Source: an uncultured Mycoplasmatota bacterium (lineage in GTDB: Bacteria; Bacillota_I; Bacilli_A; RF39; UBA660). From it: DNA of 18,565 nt. The stretch is from assembly GCA_947572405.1 (NCBI GenBank), contig CANPBV010000019.1:1-18565 (forward strand), given 5' to 3'. Shown piece after piece: positions 1 to 7,359 of this stretch (the stretch's first letter is position 1; the number at the start of each line of letters is the position of its first letter). Both the position numbers and the translations under genes were made by a program. The notes under the pieces were generated by a model that was not told the DNA's origin, ran no database searches, and saw only the letters and a list, made by a program, of their open reading frames with translations.

Positions 1-258
1 TTCTTTTTCATTCTATCAAACTATTTTTTTCTATTTTTATTTTGTAACTATTTTGATACAAATATTCAAACATACAATTTTTATCACCTTATTTTGATCT
101 ATATGAAAAATACATAATAGGAAGTGTAAACTCGCAAAATAATACTTTTGATTTATCACCTATCAATCTTTGGCCCATTACAAACCTTTTTAATAGCAGA
201 AATTGAAAATATATTGCAAAATTTATTATTACATTTACTTCAAACAAAAAAAGAAGAT
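1..258. other. AT-rich edge region, no supported gene
   Basis: I see no convincing gene here. A minus-strand frame is open for about 60 codons (roughly 79-248) and is hydrophobic, but it has no clear start or ribosome site and I do not recognise its product. A plus-strand frame beginning at 148 runs into the end of the minus-strand gene at 259 and has no ribosome site. The stretch could hold the remains of a gene cut by the window edge. Confidence 0.4.
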
Positions 259-699
259 CTATTCCTTAACCTTCACATATTTTCTTTTCTCACTCATCAT
301 ATATTCAGTAATGCAAGTTTCAATTTCTGGTAAAGACTCTCTTTGAAGATTGGAAAGAGGGACAAACTCTTTTACCGTATCAATATATATTTTTCCCCAT
401 AAAAGGCCCATCTTTACTTCTAAGTCATTAAACATATCTGGAGTAATTGCAGTAAAAAAATATCCAAACAATAATCTTTTATGTGCTAATAAAATTCTCT
501 TATTTGTAAGAACAACTATATAAGTAGTAATGATATCAAGCGGGTTATCATTCTTTTGTGCTGCAAAAGCATACTTTACCACTTCTCCAGGATTCAAATG
601 CAATTCTGCTATTTTTGAGTGTGCTTTTAATCTCCAAGCAACTGTAAACGGATAACGGCTTTTAAATGCTTTTGCCTTTGTATAAATTTCATTTTTCAT
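259..699 (-). CDS. Small PH-like domain protein, unknown function
   Basis: This is a 146-residue cytoplasmic protein without signal peptide or clear membrane segment. Its middle (about residues 60-110) has the pattern of bacterial PH-like domains: a strand ending in LTNKRILL, then a turn and a second block ending GKIYIDTV. Function is unknown; such domains are often found in small membrane-associated or stress proteins. The start is the ATG at 697-699 because an AGGAGG-type site sits six bases before it; an in-frame ATG five codons upstream lies across that site and is rejected. It starts 11 bp after the stop of the thioredoxin-like gene, so the two are almost certainly one transcript. The family assignment is by pattern only and could be wrong. 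Confidence 0.7.
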   Translation of the reverse strand: MKNEIYTKAKAFKSRYPFTVAWRLKAHSKIAELHLNPGEVVKYAFAAQKNDNPLDIITTYIVVLTNKRILLAHKRLLFGYFFTAITPDMFNDLEVKMGLLWGKIYIDTVKEFVPLSNLQRESLPEIETCITEYMMSEKRKYVKVKE

Positions 700-710
700 G
701 AAACTCCTCC

Positions 711-1145
711 TCATTCAGAAATTATATTACTATCTTTTAAAAATGTAAGAAATGCTTCTTCTGAAATAACGCCTATATTAGCTTTTACAACCTGATTATC
801 TTTCACTACCGCTATGGTTGGAGTTCCAAAATTATCCCACTCTAATCCTAATTTATCTACAATTGTACGTATTTGGCTTTCTTTTAAATGATCAGTATTA
901 ATATCAACATAATCTATTTTATATTGCTTTGTTACCTTTTCTAATGTAGGATGAAATGTTGTACAAGCTCCACATCCAGGTCGTCCTATATAAATGAGTA
1001 TTTCCTCACTTGTTGCATAAGCATCTGTAAATTTTTTCATCATTTTACTTCTTTCTAAACTTGCTTGAATCATTCCAAAAGCAATTAAGGCAATAAAAGC
1101 CAATATTACCCCAATTACCACTAAGACTTTCTTTTTCTCATCCAT
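711..1145 (-). CDS. Membrane-anchored thioredoxin-like protein
   Basis: This is a 144-residue protein with an N-terminal charged stretch (MDEKKKV) and one hydrophobic segment at about residues 7-27, so the rest should face outside the membrane. The thioredoxin fold follows, with an active-site CGAC (CxxC) in the motif GRPGCGACTTFHPTLEKV and the cis-Pro loop in FGTPTIAVV. It resembles the thioredoxin-like 'bacteriocin transport accessory' proteins of Gram-positive bacteria; the precise substrate is unknown. The start is the ATG at 1143-1145, seven bases after AAAGGA; an upstream in-frame ATG would add 14 residues but has no ribosome site. It is first in an operon with the PH-like gene and is preceded by an extended -10 promoter. 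Confidence 0.82.
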   Translation of the reverse strand: MDEKKKVLVVIGVILAFIALIAFGMIQASLERSKMMKKFTDAYATSEEILIYIGRPGCGACTTFHPTLEKVTKQYKIDYVDINTDHLKESQIRTIVDKLGLEWDNFGTPTIAVVKDNQVVKANIGVISEEAFLTFLKDSNIISE

Positions 1146-1170
1146 AAAACAATCCTTCTTTCTAACTATC

Positions 1171-1199
1171 ATTGTATCACAAACCATAAAGATTGGAAA
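1171..1199 (-). promoter_or_regulatory. Promoter of the thioredoxin-like operon
   Basis: On the minus strand, TTTCCA (1194-1199) is followed after 17 bp by TACAAT (1171-1176), which is preceded by TGA and so forms an extended -10. The start codon at 1145 is about 25 bp downstream of the -10. Confidence 0.55.
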
Positions 1200-1252
1200 G
1201 AATTTAAATTGGAAATCATTTTTTTACTGGCTAAATCCTAATTCTCTTTTAT

Positions 1253-1310
1253 TTATCCACTGCAACATTGTTTGTACTTTTTTCCTGGGCCACAAGCTCA
1301 GTACAATCTC
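1253..1310 (-). pseudogene. Relic of a SEC-C (zinc-binding) C-terminal tail
   Basis: Read on the minus strand, one frame gives CGPGKKYKQCCSG followed by a stop, which is the C-terminal half of a SEC-C motif. Just upstream the frame meets a TGA and no gene body is left. The intact secA 1.4 kb away ends with the same kind of motif. The two share the 12-mer TTTGTACTTTTT (plus strand, 1271-1282 and 2706-2717) and TTTATTTATC just beyond the stop. It is either the displaced 3' end of secA or the tail of another SEC-C protein. Confidence 0.6.
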
Positions 1311-1345
1311 ATATTATTCTTATATGATATTATCATTATTATTAA

Positions 1346-1566
1346 TACTATCCATAATCCAAATAATCCGAATATAACATTTGTGATTGTTTAAAAGTTA
1401 CACCTCCATTTATATATTTTTCATAAGTAAGTTGCCCAGTAACATACACCCCATTCTGGGTTTAAAAGCCTGACTTATTAATAAACTTCCCTTTGCCATT
1501 AATAATTCCAATTTCAAATTGATATTGATAAACCTTTCCCCTTTTTCTTACATTTACTCTTCTCAT
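1346..1566 (-). pseudogene. 5' remnant of a tyrosine recombinase (integrase)
   Basis: Starting at an ATG (1564-1566), the minus strand encodes MRRVNVRKRGKVYQYQFEIG, a further stretch ending in KSGF, then an in-frame TAA. The same frame continues with VTGQLTYEKYINGGVTFKQS and SDYLDYG before more stops. This matches the N-terminal arm-type DNA-binding domain of Tn916/phage-like tyrosine integrases (RKRG..WQYRFE, GGF.TK.EA, YNNGG..F.PS, then ..DYLDYW). Only about 75 of the usual 350-400 residues remain, and the core-binding and catalytic domains are gone. It must be inactive. With the neighbouring KilA-N gene it marks an old mobile element. Confidence 0.75.
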
Positions 1567-1590
1567 ATAGTTAGCCTTTCCTTTTCTATA

Positions 1591-1627
1591 TAAAATAAAA
1601 GAGCATCAACATTATCTGTTAACACTC
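1591..1627 (-). terminator. Terminator after the KilA-N gene
   Basis: On the minus strand an 11-bp stem (1617-1627 with 1601-1611, including three G-U pairs) closes a 5-base loop. It is followed by a TTTTATTTTA tract at 1591-1600. It lies a few bases after the KilA-N stop codon. Confidence 0.7.
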
Positions 1628-1633
1628 TCTATT

Positions 1634-2518
1634 TTAAGCAATTAATAATTCTTTTTCTTCATTAACTTGTTTTTGTAATAATTCTAATTCTTTGATATTC
1701 TTATTGTCTTTTAGTACTTTCATTTGTCTTCTTGCGGAATTATTAAGTCTTACTAATCTCTCACTTTGAGGTACTTTTTCTTCAATCAATTCAGCATTCG
1801 TATTTTGAAGATTATTTAATATTACTAAATGTAGTAAATCAGTATAATCTCTCATGTTACCTTCTTTTGCCAATTCTGGATTATTATCTCTCCATTCTTT
1901 AGCTGTCATACCAAATAATGCAACATTTAAAACATCAGCTTCTTCAGCATATACAAATTTCTTTTGAGCCTCAGTAAGCGTTGGAACTATATAAGTTTTT
2001 ACTGCATCAGTATGAACTACATAATTTAACTTTGAAAGTATTCTATTAGCTTGCCAATCTATTTTTTCTTGATATGCCTCATTAGTTTTTAATCTTTCAA
2101 ATTCAGTTATTAAATACAATTTGAACTCTGGAGATAACCAACTAGCAAATTCAAAGGCAATATCTGGATGAGCAAAAGTTCCAATGCTATACCTTCCGCC
2201 CTTAGAGATAATACCTATTGCATTGGTTCTTTTAATCCATTGAGATGGAGACATTGCAAAAGAATTTCTACCATACTCAGTTTTAATTTGGTCGAATTCG
2301 ACCAAATTAAAATCAGGGTTGTGGATTTCTTCCCATAAACCAATGTAATCAATAGTTGTAATCCTTCTTAACCAATTCTTTACTGTAAAAGATGGATCAC
2401 TAGAATTTTGATACTTAGCCAAGTCTGTTAATGAAATATAATTAACATTCCCTACTCTTAAAATTCCTACTTTATTTTCCTTTACAATTATTTCTGCTGT
2501 TACTTCATCTTTTTTCAA
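1634..2518 (-). CDS. KilA-N domain protein
   Basis: This is a 294-residue protein. Residues about 20-155 match the KilA-N DNA-binding domain as found in bacterial chromosomes and phages: YISLTDLAKYQ, VKNWLRRITTIDYIGLWEE, then KGGRYSIGTFAHPDIAFEFASWLSPEFKLYLITEFERLK. The C-terminal half is helical and charged (LAKEGNMRDYTDLLHLVILNN and onwards). KilA-N is a probable DNA-binding module of unsettled function, common in prophages and anti-phage-associated loci. The start is TTG at 2516-2518, with GTGAGG about nine bases upstream; I see no better ATG. The gene stands alone between a secA terminator and its own terminator, next to an integrase relic, so it is probably cargo of a decayed element. 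The frame is intact. Confidence 0.85.
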   Translation of the reverse strand: MKKDEVTAEIIVKENKVGILRVGNVNYISLTDLAKYQNSSDPSFTVKNWLRRITTIDYIGLWEEIHNPDFNLVEFDQIKTEYGRNSFAMSPSQWIKRTNAIGIISKGGRYSIGTFAHPDIAFEFASWLSPEFKLYLITEFERLKTNEAYQEKIDWQANRILSKLNYVVHTDAVKTYIVPTLTEAQKKFVYAEEADVLNVALFGMTAKEWRDNNPELAKEGNMRDYTDLLHLVILNNLQNTNAELIEEKVPQSERLVRLNNSARRQMKVLKDNKNIKELELLQKQVNEEKELLIA

Positions 2519-2547
2519 TAGATATTACCTCACTTTCTTGAATTTTA

Positions 2548-2584
2548 AAAGGATGTTCACATATCTTTGTTGTTCACATCCTTT
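2548..2584 (-). terminator. Terminator after secA
   Basis: A 9-bp inverted repeat (AAAGGATGT 2548-2556 with ACATCCTTT 2576-2584) sits about 100 bp after the secA stop, followed on the minus strand by TTTT. The loop also holds one of two direct copies of TGTTCACAT. The T tract is short, so termination strength is uncertain. Confidence 0.5.
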
Positions 2585-2687
2585 ATTTTTAAAGCATTTA
2601 AGCCATATTTTTAAATTATTTGCAAACAAATATGAATTTGTTAACATTTTTTTAATTTGCAAAATCATCGCAAACCCTTTATTTATC

Positions 2688-5177
2688 TCACTTTCCGCAG
2701 CAATTTTTGTACTTTTTGCCCGAACCACATGGGCATAATTCATTTCTACCTACTTTAGATACTCTCTTTGGTTGTTGTTTTTTAACTTTATCTGTATCTT
2801 CTACTGCTTTTCCTTCTACTACCTGCTTTCTTTCAATATTTTGCCTAATTTCAGCACGTAATAAATAAATTGTAGATTCTTTATCAATTGTATTTAACAT
2901 TTCATCAAATAAATCAAAGCCCTCTTTTGTATAAGCTTGTAATGGATTTTCTTGACCATAACCTCTTAAATAAATTCCCTCACGCAAATTAGACATTGTA
3001 TTAATATGGTCCATCCAATGCGTATCAATTACCCTCAAAGCAATTGCCTTTTCAAACTCATTTTGAATTTCTTCTGGAATTGATTTTAATTTTTCATCAT
3101 ATTCACTAATCACTCTACTATAAATATTTTCTATTGTTTCTTCTATCGTCCTATTTTGGAGATCTGCCAAATCAATATCATTTTTCAGTAATTCATTCAT
3201 AGCTTCTTTAATCTCATTTAAGTCCTGATCTGTTAGTCTCCCCTCTGGCATAATATGTGATTCCACTAATTCAGTTACGTAGTCTCGAAAAGTATTTAGT
3301 ATTGTCTCATGAATCGATTCTGAATCTAAAATTTCATTTCTTCTTTCATAAATAATTTCACGTTGTTGATTAATCACATCATCATATTCTAATAGAGTCT
3401 TACGCATATCAAAGTTATTTCCTTCAACACGTTTTTGAGCTTGTTCCATAGAATTAGATAACATTTTGTTACGAATAGAAGCATCTCCATCAAAACCTAC
3501 CCTGGCGAGCAAAGCCTTTGCCCTATCCGTTCCAAAACGAACCATTAATTCATCTTCAAAAGATACACAAAATTGAGAAAACCCTGGGTCACCTTGGCGT
3601 CCTGAGCGTCCACGCAACTGATTATCTATACGACGTGATTCGTGACGTTCTGTTCCAATAACTGCAAGTCCCCCTAATTCCTTTACCTCATCAGTTAATT
3701 TAATATCGGTTCCACGACCAGCCATATTAGTAGCTATTGTAACAGCCCCCTTTTCTCCAGCTTTCGCAATTATTTCAGCTTCTCTTGCATTATTTTTTGC
3801 ATTCAAGACCTCATGTGGAATTTTTTTCTTTTTTAACATCGAACTAATGAGTTCACTTGTTTCTACTGCTACAGTACCCACTAATACAGGCTGACCGATC
3901 TTATGACGTTCTTCTATTTCTGCTACAATTGCCTTATATTTTCCTTGAGCTGTTGCAAAAATAAGATCACCATAATCTTTTCTTATAACAGGCCGGTTTG
4001 TTGGAATACAAATAACATACATATTATAAATATCTCTAAATTCTTCTTCCTCTGTCTTTGCCGTTCCAGTCATACCAGATAATTTTTTATACATCCTAAA
4101 TAGATTCTGGAATGTAATAGTTGCTAGTGTCTTTGTTTCCTCTTGAATTTGTACTCCCTCTTTTGCTTCTATTGCTTGATGAAGCCCTTCTGAATACGTT
4201 CTTCCTTGCATCAAACGTCCTGTAAATTGATCTACAATAACAACCTCCCCATCTTTTACAACGTAATCAAAATCACACTTCATAGAATAATTAGCTCTCA
4301 AAGCCTGATTAATAAAATGTACTAAATTAGTATTTTTAATATCATATAAATTATCCACATGAAAAATTTTTTCCGCTTCTGCTATTCCTTTTTCATCTAA
4401 AATAACAGCTTTTGTCTTTTCATCATAAATATATCCATCATTTTCTTTTAGTTTTTTTACAAACCTATCTGTATCAATATATAAATTTGCAGATTTCATA
4501 TATCCGCCCGAAATAATTAATGGTGTTCTAGCCTCATCAATTAATACAGAATCTACCTCATCAACAATTGCGAAATTTAAAGGTCTTTGCACCCTATCAA
4601 CTGCTCTTACTACCATGTTATCTCTTAAATAGTCAAAACCGATCTCATTATTGGTTGAATACGTAATATCACAATTATAAACTTCTTTTTTCTCATTTGG
4701 AGTTAATTCTCTATAATTAACTCCTACTGTAAGCCCTAAAAAACGATAAATGTTTCCCATCCATTCTGCATCACGGCCAGCTAAATACTCATTTACTGTA
4801 ATAATATGAACGCCTTCCTCTGTTAATGCATTTAGATAGGCTGGAAGTGTACTGGTTAAAGTTTTTCCCTCTCCAGTTTTCATTTCAGCAATATTTCCAT
4901 AGTGAATGGCAAGTCCACCTAAAATTTGCACATAAAAAGGTTTTTCCCCAATCACACGAAAAGCAGCTTCTCTTGCTACTGCAAAAGCTTCTACTTTTAT
5001 ATCCTCTAAAGTTTCCCCATCTTTTAATCTTTTTCTAAATTCTTCTGTTTTTGCCTGCAATTGTTTATCTGTTAATTTTGACATTTCTTCATCTAAAGCA
5101 ATTACTTGATCTGCGATTTTTTTAAAAGTTTCTAATTCTTTATATTCATGATCAAATATTTTTTTTAAAAATTTCAT
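2688..5177 (-). CDS. secA: Protein translocase ATPase SecA
   Basis: This is the 829-residue SecA motor that drives preproteins through SecYEG at the membrane. Visible landmarks are the Walker A motif in MKTGEGKTLT (residues about 99-108), the DEVD Walker B box (206-209), the long preprotein-binding and helical scaffold regions, the helicase-like block TNMAGRGTD, the arginine motif QLRGRSGRQGDPG, and a C-terminal zinc-binding tail CPCGSGKKYKNCC. Length is close to the usual 780-900. The start is the ATG at 5175-5177, with AAAGGA about ten bases upstream. It lies downstream of hpf, the order typical for Bacillota, but prfB, which commonly follows secA, is absent here; an integrase/KilA-N region replaces it. 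The gene is intact and essential. Confidence 0.98.
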   Translation of the reverse strand: MKFLKKIFDHEYKELETFKKIADQVIALDEEMSKLTDKQLQAKTEEFRKRLKDGETLEDIKVEAFAVAREAAFRVIGEKPFYVQILGGLAIHYGNIAEMKTGEGKTLTSTLPAYLNALTEEGVHIITVNEYLAGRDAEWMGNIYRFLGLTVGVNYRELTPNEKKEVYNCDITYSTNNEIGFDYLRDNMVVRAVDRVQRPLNFAIVDEVDSVLIDEARTPLIISGGYMKSANLYIDTDRFVKKLKENDGYIYDEKTKAVILDEKGIAEAEKIFHVDNLYDIKNTNLVHFINQALRANYSMKCDFDYVVKDGEVVIVDQFTGRLMQGRTYSEGLHQAIEAKEGVQIQEETKTLATITFQNLFRMYKKLSGMTGTAKTEEEEFRDIYNMYVICIPTNRPVIRKDYGDLIFATAQGKYKAIVAEIEERHKIGQPVLVGTVAVETSELISSMLKKKKIPHEVLNAKNNAREAEIIAKAGEKGAVTIATNMAGRGTDIKLTDEVKELGGLAVIGTERHESRRIDNQLRGRSGRQGDPGFSQFCVSFEDELMVRFGTDRAKALLARVGFDGDASIRNKMLSNSMEQAQKRVEGNNFDMRKTLLEYDDVINQQREIIYERRNEILDSESIHETILNTFRDYVTELVESHIMPEGRLTDQDLNEIKEAMNELLKNDIDLADLQNRTIEETIENIYSRVISEYDEKLKSIPEEIQNEFEKAIALRVIDTHWMDHINTMSNLREGIYLRGYGQENPLQAYTKEGFDLFDEMLNTIDKESTIYLLRAEIRQNIERKQVVEGKAVEDTDKVKKQQPKRVSKVGRNELCPCGSGKKYKNCCGK

Positions 5178-5246
5178 TTATTATCTATCCTTTCAAACCT
5201 ATACCTAATATTTTATCAAAAAATAAAAAAAAATCCTATAGTTTTG

Positions 5247-5259
5247 GTTTAAATTAAAC
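5247..5259. repeat. 13-bp palindrome beside the repeat array
   Basis: GTTTAAATTAAAC is a near-perfect palindrome. Its first nine bases equal the start of the CRISPR-like repeat consensus found from 5343 onward, but it is out of the 66-bp register. It could be part of a leader, another degenerate repeat, or an operator upstream of secA. Confidence 0.35.
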
Positions 5260-5342
5260 GATTTATAACGCTATACTACATTCTATGAATCTTTATTTAT
5301 ACATTATGTTTTTTTGATTTATGTGAAACAAACAATATCACC

Positions 5343-5570
5343 AATTATCTTTCAATCTGTTTCCATTATAACTGATAAATTAGTATTTAATGGTAGAAAT
5401 AATGAACAGTTTAAATTTCAATACGTTTTGATTACAACAGATTATGTATTTGTGCTTGAATTAGGAGTACCTGTATTTAAATTTCAATCTGTTTTGATTA
5501 CAGCTATTAATTCCCCCATTTCATCATCGAAATCATCTCCGTTTAAATTACAATTTGTAGTAATATCTGT
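5343..5570. CRISPR. Degenerate orphan CRISPR-like array, four repeats
   Basis: Four 30-nt units start at 5343, 5409, 5475 and 5541, exactly 66 bp apart, with three 36-nt unrelated spacers between them. The consensus begins GTTTAAATTTCAATC and ends TGTTTTGATTACAAC, and contains a small AATC/GATT dyad. The two central repeats differ from each other at 4 of 30 positions. The first differs from the consensus at 7 and the last at 10, so the array is decaying at its ends. The lengths fit type I-B or III arrays. No cas gene is visible within the window. One plus-strand frame (5314-5577) stays open because 66 is a multiple of three; it gives a 22-residue pseudo-repeat (FKFQSVLIT) and lacks a ribosome site, so I treat it as spurious. 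Confidence 0.6.
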
Positions 5571-5575
5571 ATATT

Positions 5576-5599
5576 AAAACAAGGCTTTCGCCTTATTTT
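5576..5599 (-). terminator. Terminator of hpf
   Basis: A 10-bp stem with a GAAA tetraloop (AAAATAAGGC / GCCTTGTTTT on the minus strand) ends in TTTTAAT. It overlaps the hpf stop codon. Confidence 0.75.
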
Positions 5600-6126
5600 A
5601 CTTCGATAATTCCATAATCTTCATCCTGCCTTTTATAAACGACAGCTACTTCATTTGTATCTGCGTTTTTAAATATATAGAAAGCGTGATCTAATAGATT
5701 CATCTGAAGAATCGCTTCTTCTTCACTCATTGGTTTCATTTCTACAAGCTTTCTTTTGACAATCTTTGTTTCGTCTTGTTCTGCATTCTCAATTTCAAAA
5801 TCAAGGGCAAAATCAATAACAGGGGATTTCTTATTGTTTCTTTTCATTCTTGTCTTATTCTTACGAATTTGTCTTTCTAATTTATCTGAAACTAAATCAA
5901 TGGCTGCATAAAGATCTTTATCCTTTACCTCTCCTCGTAAAATAAACTTTTTCGCAGGAATCGTTACCTCAACAATTTGGCTAATTCCTTGTACTTTGAC
6001 TAATACATTAGCTGTAAGTGTATCTGGAGTTTCAAAGTAACGATCCAACCTTCCAATCTTTTCCTCAATATGATTTCGAATAGCTTCTGTTACTTCGACT
6101 TTTTCTCCGCGAATGTTAAATTTCAT
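5593..6126 (-). CDS. hpf: Ribosome hibernation promoting factor, long form
   Basis: This 177-residue protein dimerises and stores 70S ribosomes as 100S particles during stress or stationary phase. The N-terminal domain (about 1-100) has the S30AE fold pattern: MKFNIRGEKVEVTEAIRNHIEEKIGRLDRYF, and the basic KLERQIRKNKTRMKR segment that contacts 16S rRNA. The C-terminal part (about 118-177) is the dimerising long-form tail, KRKLVEMKPMSEEEAILQM and FKNADTNEVAVVYKRQDEDYG. The start is the ATG at 6124-6126, with AGGAGG eight bases upstream. It has its own extended -10 promoter and a terminator, so it is monocistronic here although it keeps its ancestral place upstream of secA. Confidence 0.96.
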   Translation of the reverse strand: MKFNIRGEKVEVTEAIRNHIEEKIGRLDRYFETPDTLTANVLVKVQGISQIVEVTIPAKKFILRGEVKDKDLYAAIDLVSDKLERQIRKNKTRMKRNNKKSPVIDFALDFEIENAEQDETKIVKRKLVEMKPMSEEEAILQMNLLDHAFYIFKNADTNEVAVVYKRQDEDYGIIEVK

Positions 6127-6150
6127 AACATCAATCCTCCTTATATTTCT

Positions 6151-6159
6151 ATTATAGCA
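6151..6159 (-). promoter_or_regulatory. Extended -10 promoter of hpf
   Basis: The minus strand reads TGCTATAAT (consensus TATAAT at 6151-6156 with TGC before it), about 25 bp before the hpf start. I see no good -35 hexamer at the usual distance, which is tolerated by extended -10 promoters. Confidence 0.55.
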
Positions 6160-6192
6160 TACTTTTTCTCTTTTAATTGTGGTATTTTGTGT

Positions 6193-6223
6193 GAAAAAAA
6201 GACCACTTATACCAAAGCAGTCT
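6193..6223 (-). terminator. Terminator of the cold-shock gene
   Basis: A 9-bp stem (6215-6223 with 6200-6208, two wobble pairs) with the loop TGGTAT is followed on the minus strand by a run of seven T. It begins inside the last codons of the gene. Confidence 0.8.
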
Positions 6224-6419
6224 TAATTTCTACTACATTTTTTGCTTGAAGACCTTTATCTGTTCTTACTAATTCAAATTCCACATATTGACCTTCAACC
6301 AACGTTTTGTAGCCCTCTGATAAAATAGCTGAATAATGAACAAAGATATCTTCGCCATCTTTATATTCAATAAAGCCAAAGCCTTTGTCATTATTAAACC
6401 ACTTCACTTTTCCTGTCAC
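6207..6419 (-). CDS. csp: Cold-shock protein, single CSD domain
   Basis: This 70-residue single-domain RNA chaperone keeps mRNAs unfolded, especially in the cold. The RNP1 motif is KGFGFIEY (residues about 12-19) and RNP2 is DIFVHYSAI (about 24-32), within the usual GKVKWFN start. The start is GTG at 6417-6419, eight bases after a GGGAG ribosome site; no ATG gives a full domain. A good promoter lies about 40 bp upstream, so the leader is short. It lacks the long 5' leader known from some regulated cold-shock genes, so constitutive expression is likely. Confidence 0.95.
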   Translation of the reverse strand: MTGKVKWFNNDKGFGFIEYKDGEDIFVHYSAILSEGYKTLVEGQYVEFELVRTDKGLQAKNVVEIKTALV

Positions 6420-6458
6420 ACTAACATCTCCCTTCCCTTAAATCTCCCCTACAATTTA

Positions 6459-6487
6459 ACTATAATCCTTTTCAAAGGTGATTTCAA
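6459..6487 (-). promoter_or_regulatory. Promoter of the cold-shock gene
   Basis: The minus strand has TTGAAA (6482-6487), a 17-bp spacer, and TATAGT (6459-6464): a near-consensus housekeeping promoter 40 bp before the GTG start. Confidence 0.7.
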
Positions 6488-6690
6488 GTGTTTTCAATTT
6501 GCAAATTTCGACACCATCGCCTATCAAGGACACGGTCATTATAATACTAATAAAATAGTTTTCATCTTTTCATTCCTGAATGTACCATATTTTTGCACGA
6601 ATGCGAAAAAAATGAATTTTTTTGTATTTTTTAAGAATTAGAATAGCGTTTATGTAATGTTCAATTATTTTTTTAAATTCTCTATTTTTT
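6488..6690. other. Divergent spacer between csp and agrB
   Basis: No gene is supported. This 200-bp AT-rich stretch separates the minus-strand cold-shock promoter from the plus-strand agrB promoter. It contains a short hairpin-like TTTTTGC..GCGAAAAA around 6590-6610. A binding site for AgrA would be expected in the right half, but I could not identify convincing LytTR-type direct repeats by eye. Confidence 0.4.
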
Positions 6691-6693
6691 ACA

Positions 6694-6702
6694 TGCTAAA
6701 AT
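6694..6702 (+). promoter_or_regulatory. Extended -10 of the agrBD promoter
   Basis: TGCTAAAAT has a TG-extended -10 (TAAAAT 6697-6702), 27 bp before the agrB start. No good -35 hexamer is present at 16-18 bp, which fits a promoter that needs an activator such as AgrA. Confidence 0.5.
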
Positions 6703-6729
6703 GAAACAGAAATAGGAGGAATTTATTCA

Positions 6730-7344
6730 ATGAAGGAGTATGTTATAAAAAATTCTTTATGCTTAATTAAAAAGTATAATCCTAGTATGGATGAAATAGC
6801 TTTAGCAGAAATAGAATATGGATTGGTAGGGGTTTACTTAACTGTCACAAAGCTAATTGTAATACTCTTCTTGGCATGTATTCTAAAAATTTTTACTGAA
6901 GTAGTCATATTTACGATTGTCTTCAGCATTATTCGAACATGTTCTTTTGGTCTACATGCTACGAAAAGTTGGATTTGTTTAGTATCATCTACTTTGATAT
7001 TTATTCTAATCCCAATTATATGTCAACATATTAATTTATCACTAAGTGTAAAATTAATTGTTGGTATTATTACAATTTTCTTTATTTACAAAAATAGCCC
7101 AGCTGATACTTATAAACGTCCTATCATTGATCCAAAAAGAAGAAAAGTTTATAAACTTATTTCTACTATTGTTGCTATCATTTTTACTATAATTGCTTTA
7201 TGTATTACTAATGATTTTTATTCCAACTGTTTCATTTTGGCACCCATTGTTCAATGTTTTCTAATTTCTCCTATGGTATATAAGTTCTTTCATTTACCAT
7301 ATGACAATTATAAAACATATCTTGCAAACACAAATATTTCATAG
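6730..7344 (+). CDS. agrB: AgrB-type peptide-processing membrane protease
   Basis: This 204-residue membrane protein should cleave the AgrD precursor at its C-terminal side and form the thiolactone ring. The catalytic pair is visible as His76 and Cys83 in FGLHATKSWIC, with the same seven-residue spacing as His77/Cys84 of Staphylococcus aureus AgrB. Another family signature, SPADTYKRPI, follows at about residues 123-132. Hydrophobic segments lie at about 33-68, 82-98, 104-120, 141-160 and 165-185. The start is ATG after AGGAGG with a 10-base spacer. It runs directly into agrD (15 bp between the stop codon and the next start). It is on the plus strand, facing the agrA/agrC genes. Confidence 0.93.
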   Translation: MKEYVIKNSLCLIKKYNPSMDEIALAEIEYGLVGVYLTVTKLIVILFLACILKIFTEVVIFTIVFSIIRTCSFGLHATKSWICLVSSTLIFILIPIICQHINLSLSVKLIVGIITIFFIYKNSPADTYKRPIIDPKRRKVYKLISTIVAIIFTIIALCITNDFYSNCFILAPIVQCFLISPMVYKFFHLPYDNYKTYLANTNIS

Positions 7345-7359
7345 AGAGGAGTAGATAAT

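Noticed and set aside
148..333. Plus-strand 61-codon frame at the left edge
   Set aside because: No ribosome site; it overlaps the 3' end of the PH-like gene on the other strand and has low-complexity composition.
2525..2743. Minus-strand 72-codon frame over the secA 3' end
   Set aside because: It lies in another frame over the SEC-C tail and the terminator, without a ribosome site or recognisable product.
5314..5577. An 87-codon plus-strand frame with a 22-residue repeat
   Set aside because: The period is exactly that of the CRISPR-like units (66 bp = 22 codons), there is no ribosome site, and the spacers between repeats are unrelated; it is best explained as an accident of the array.
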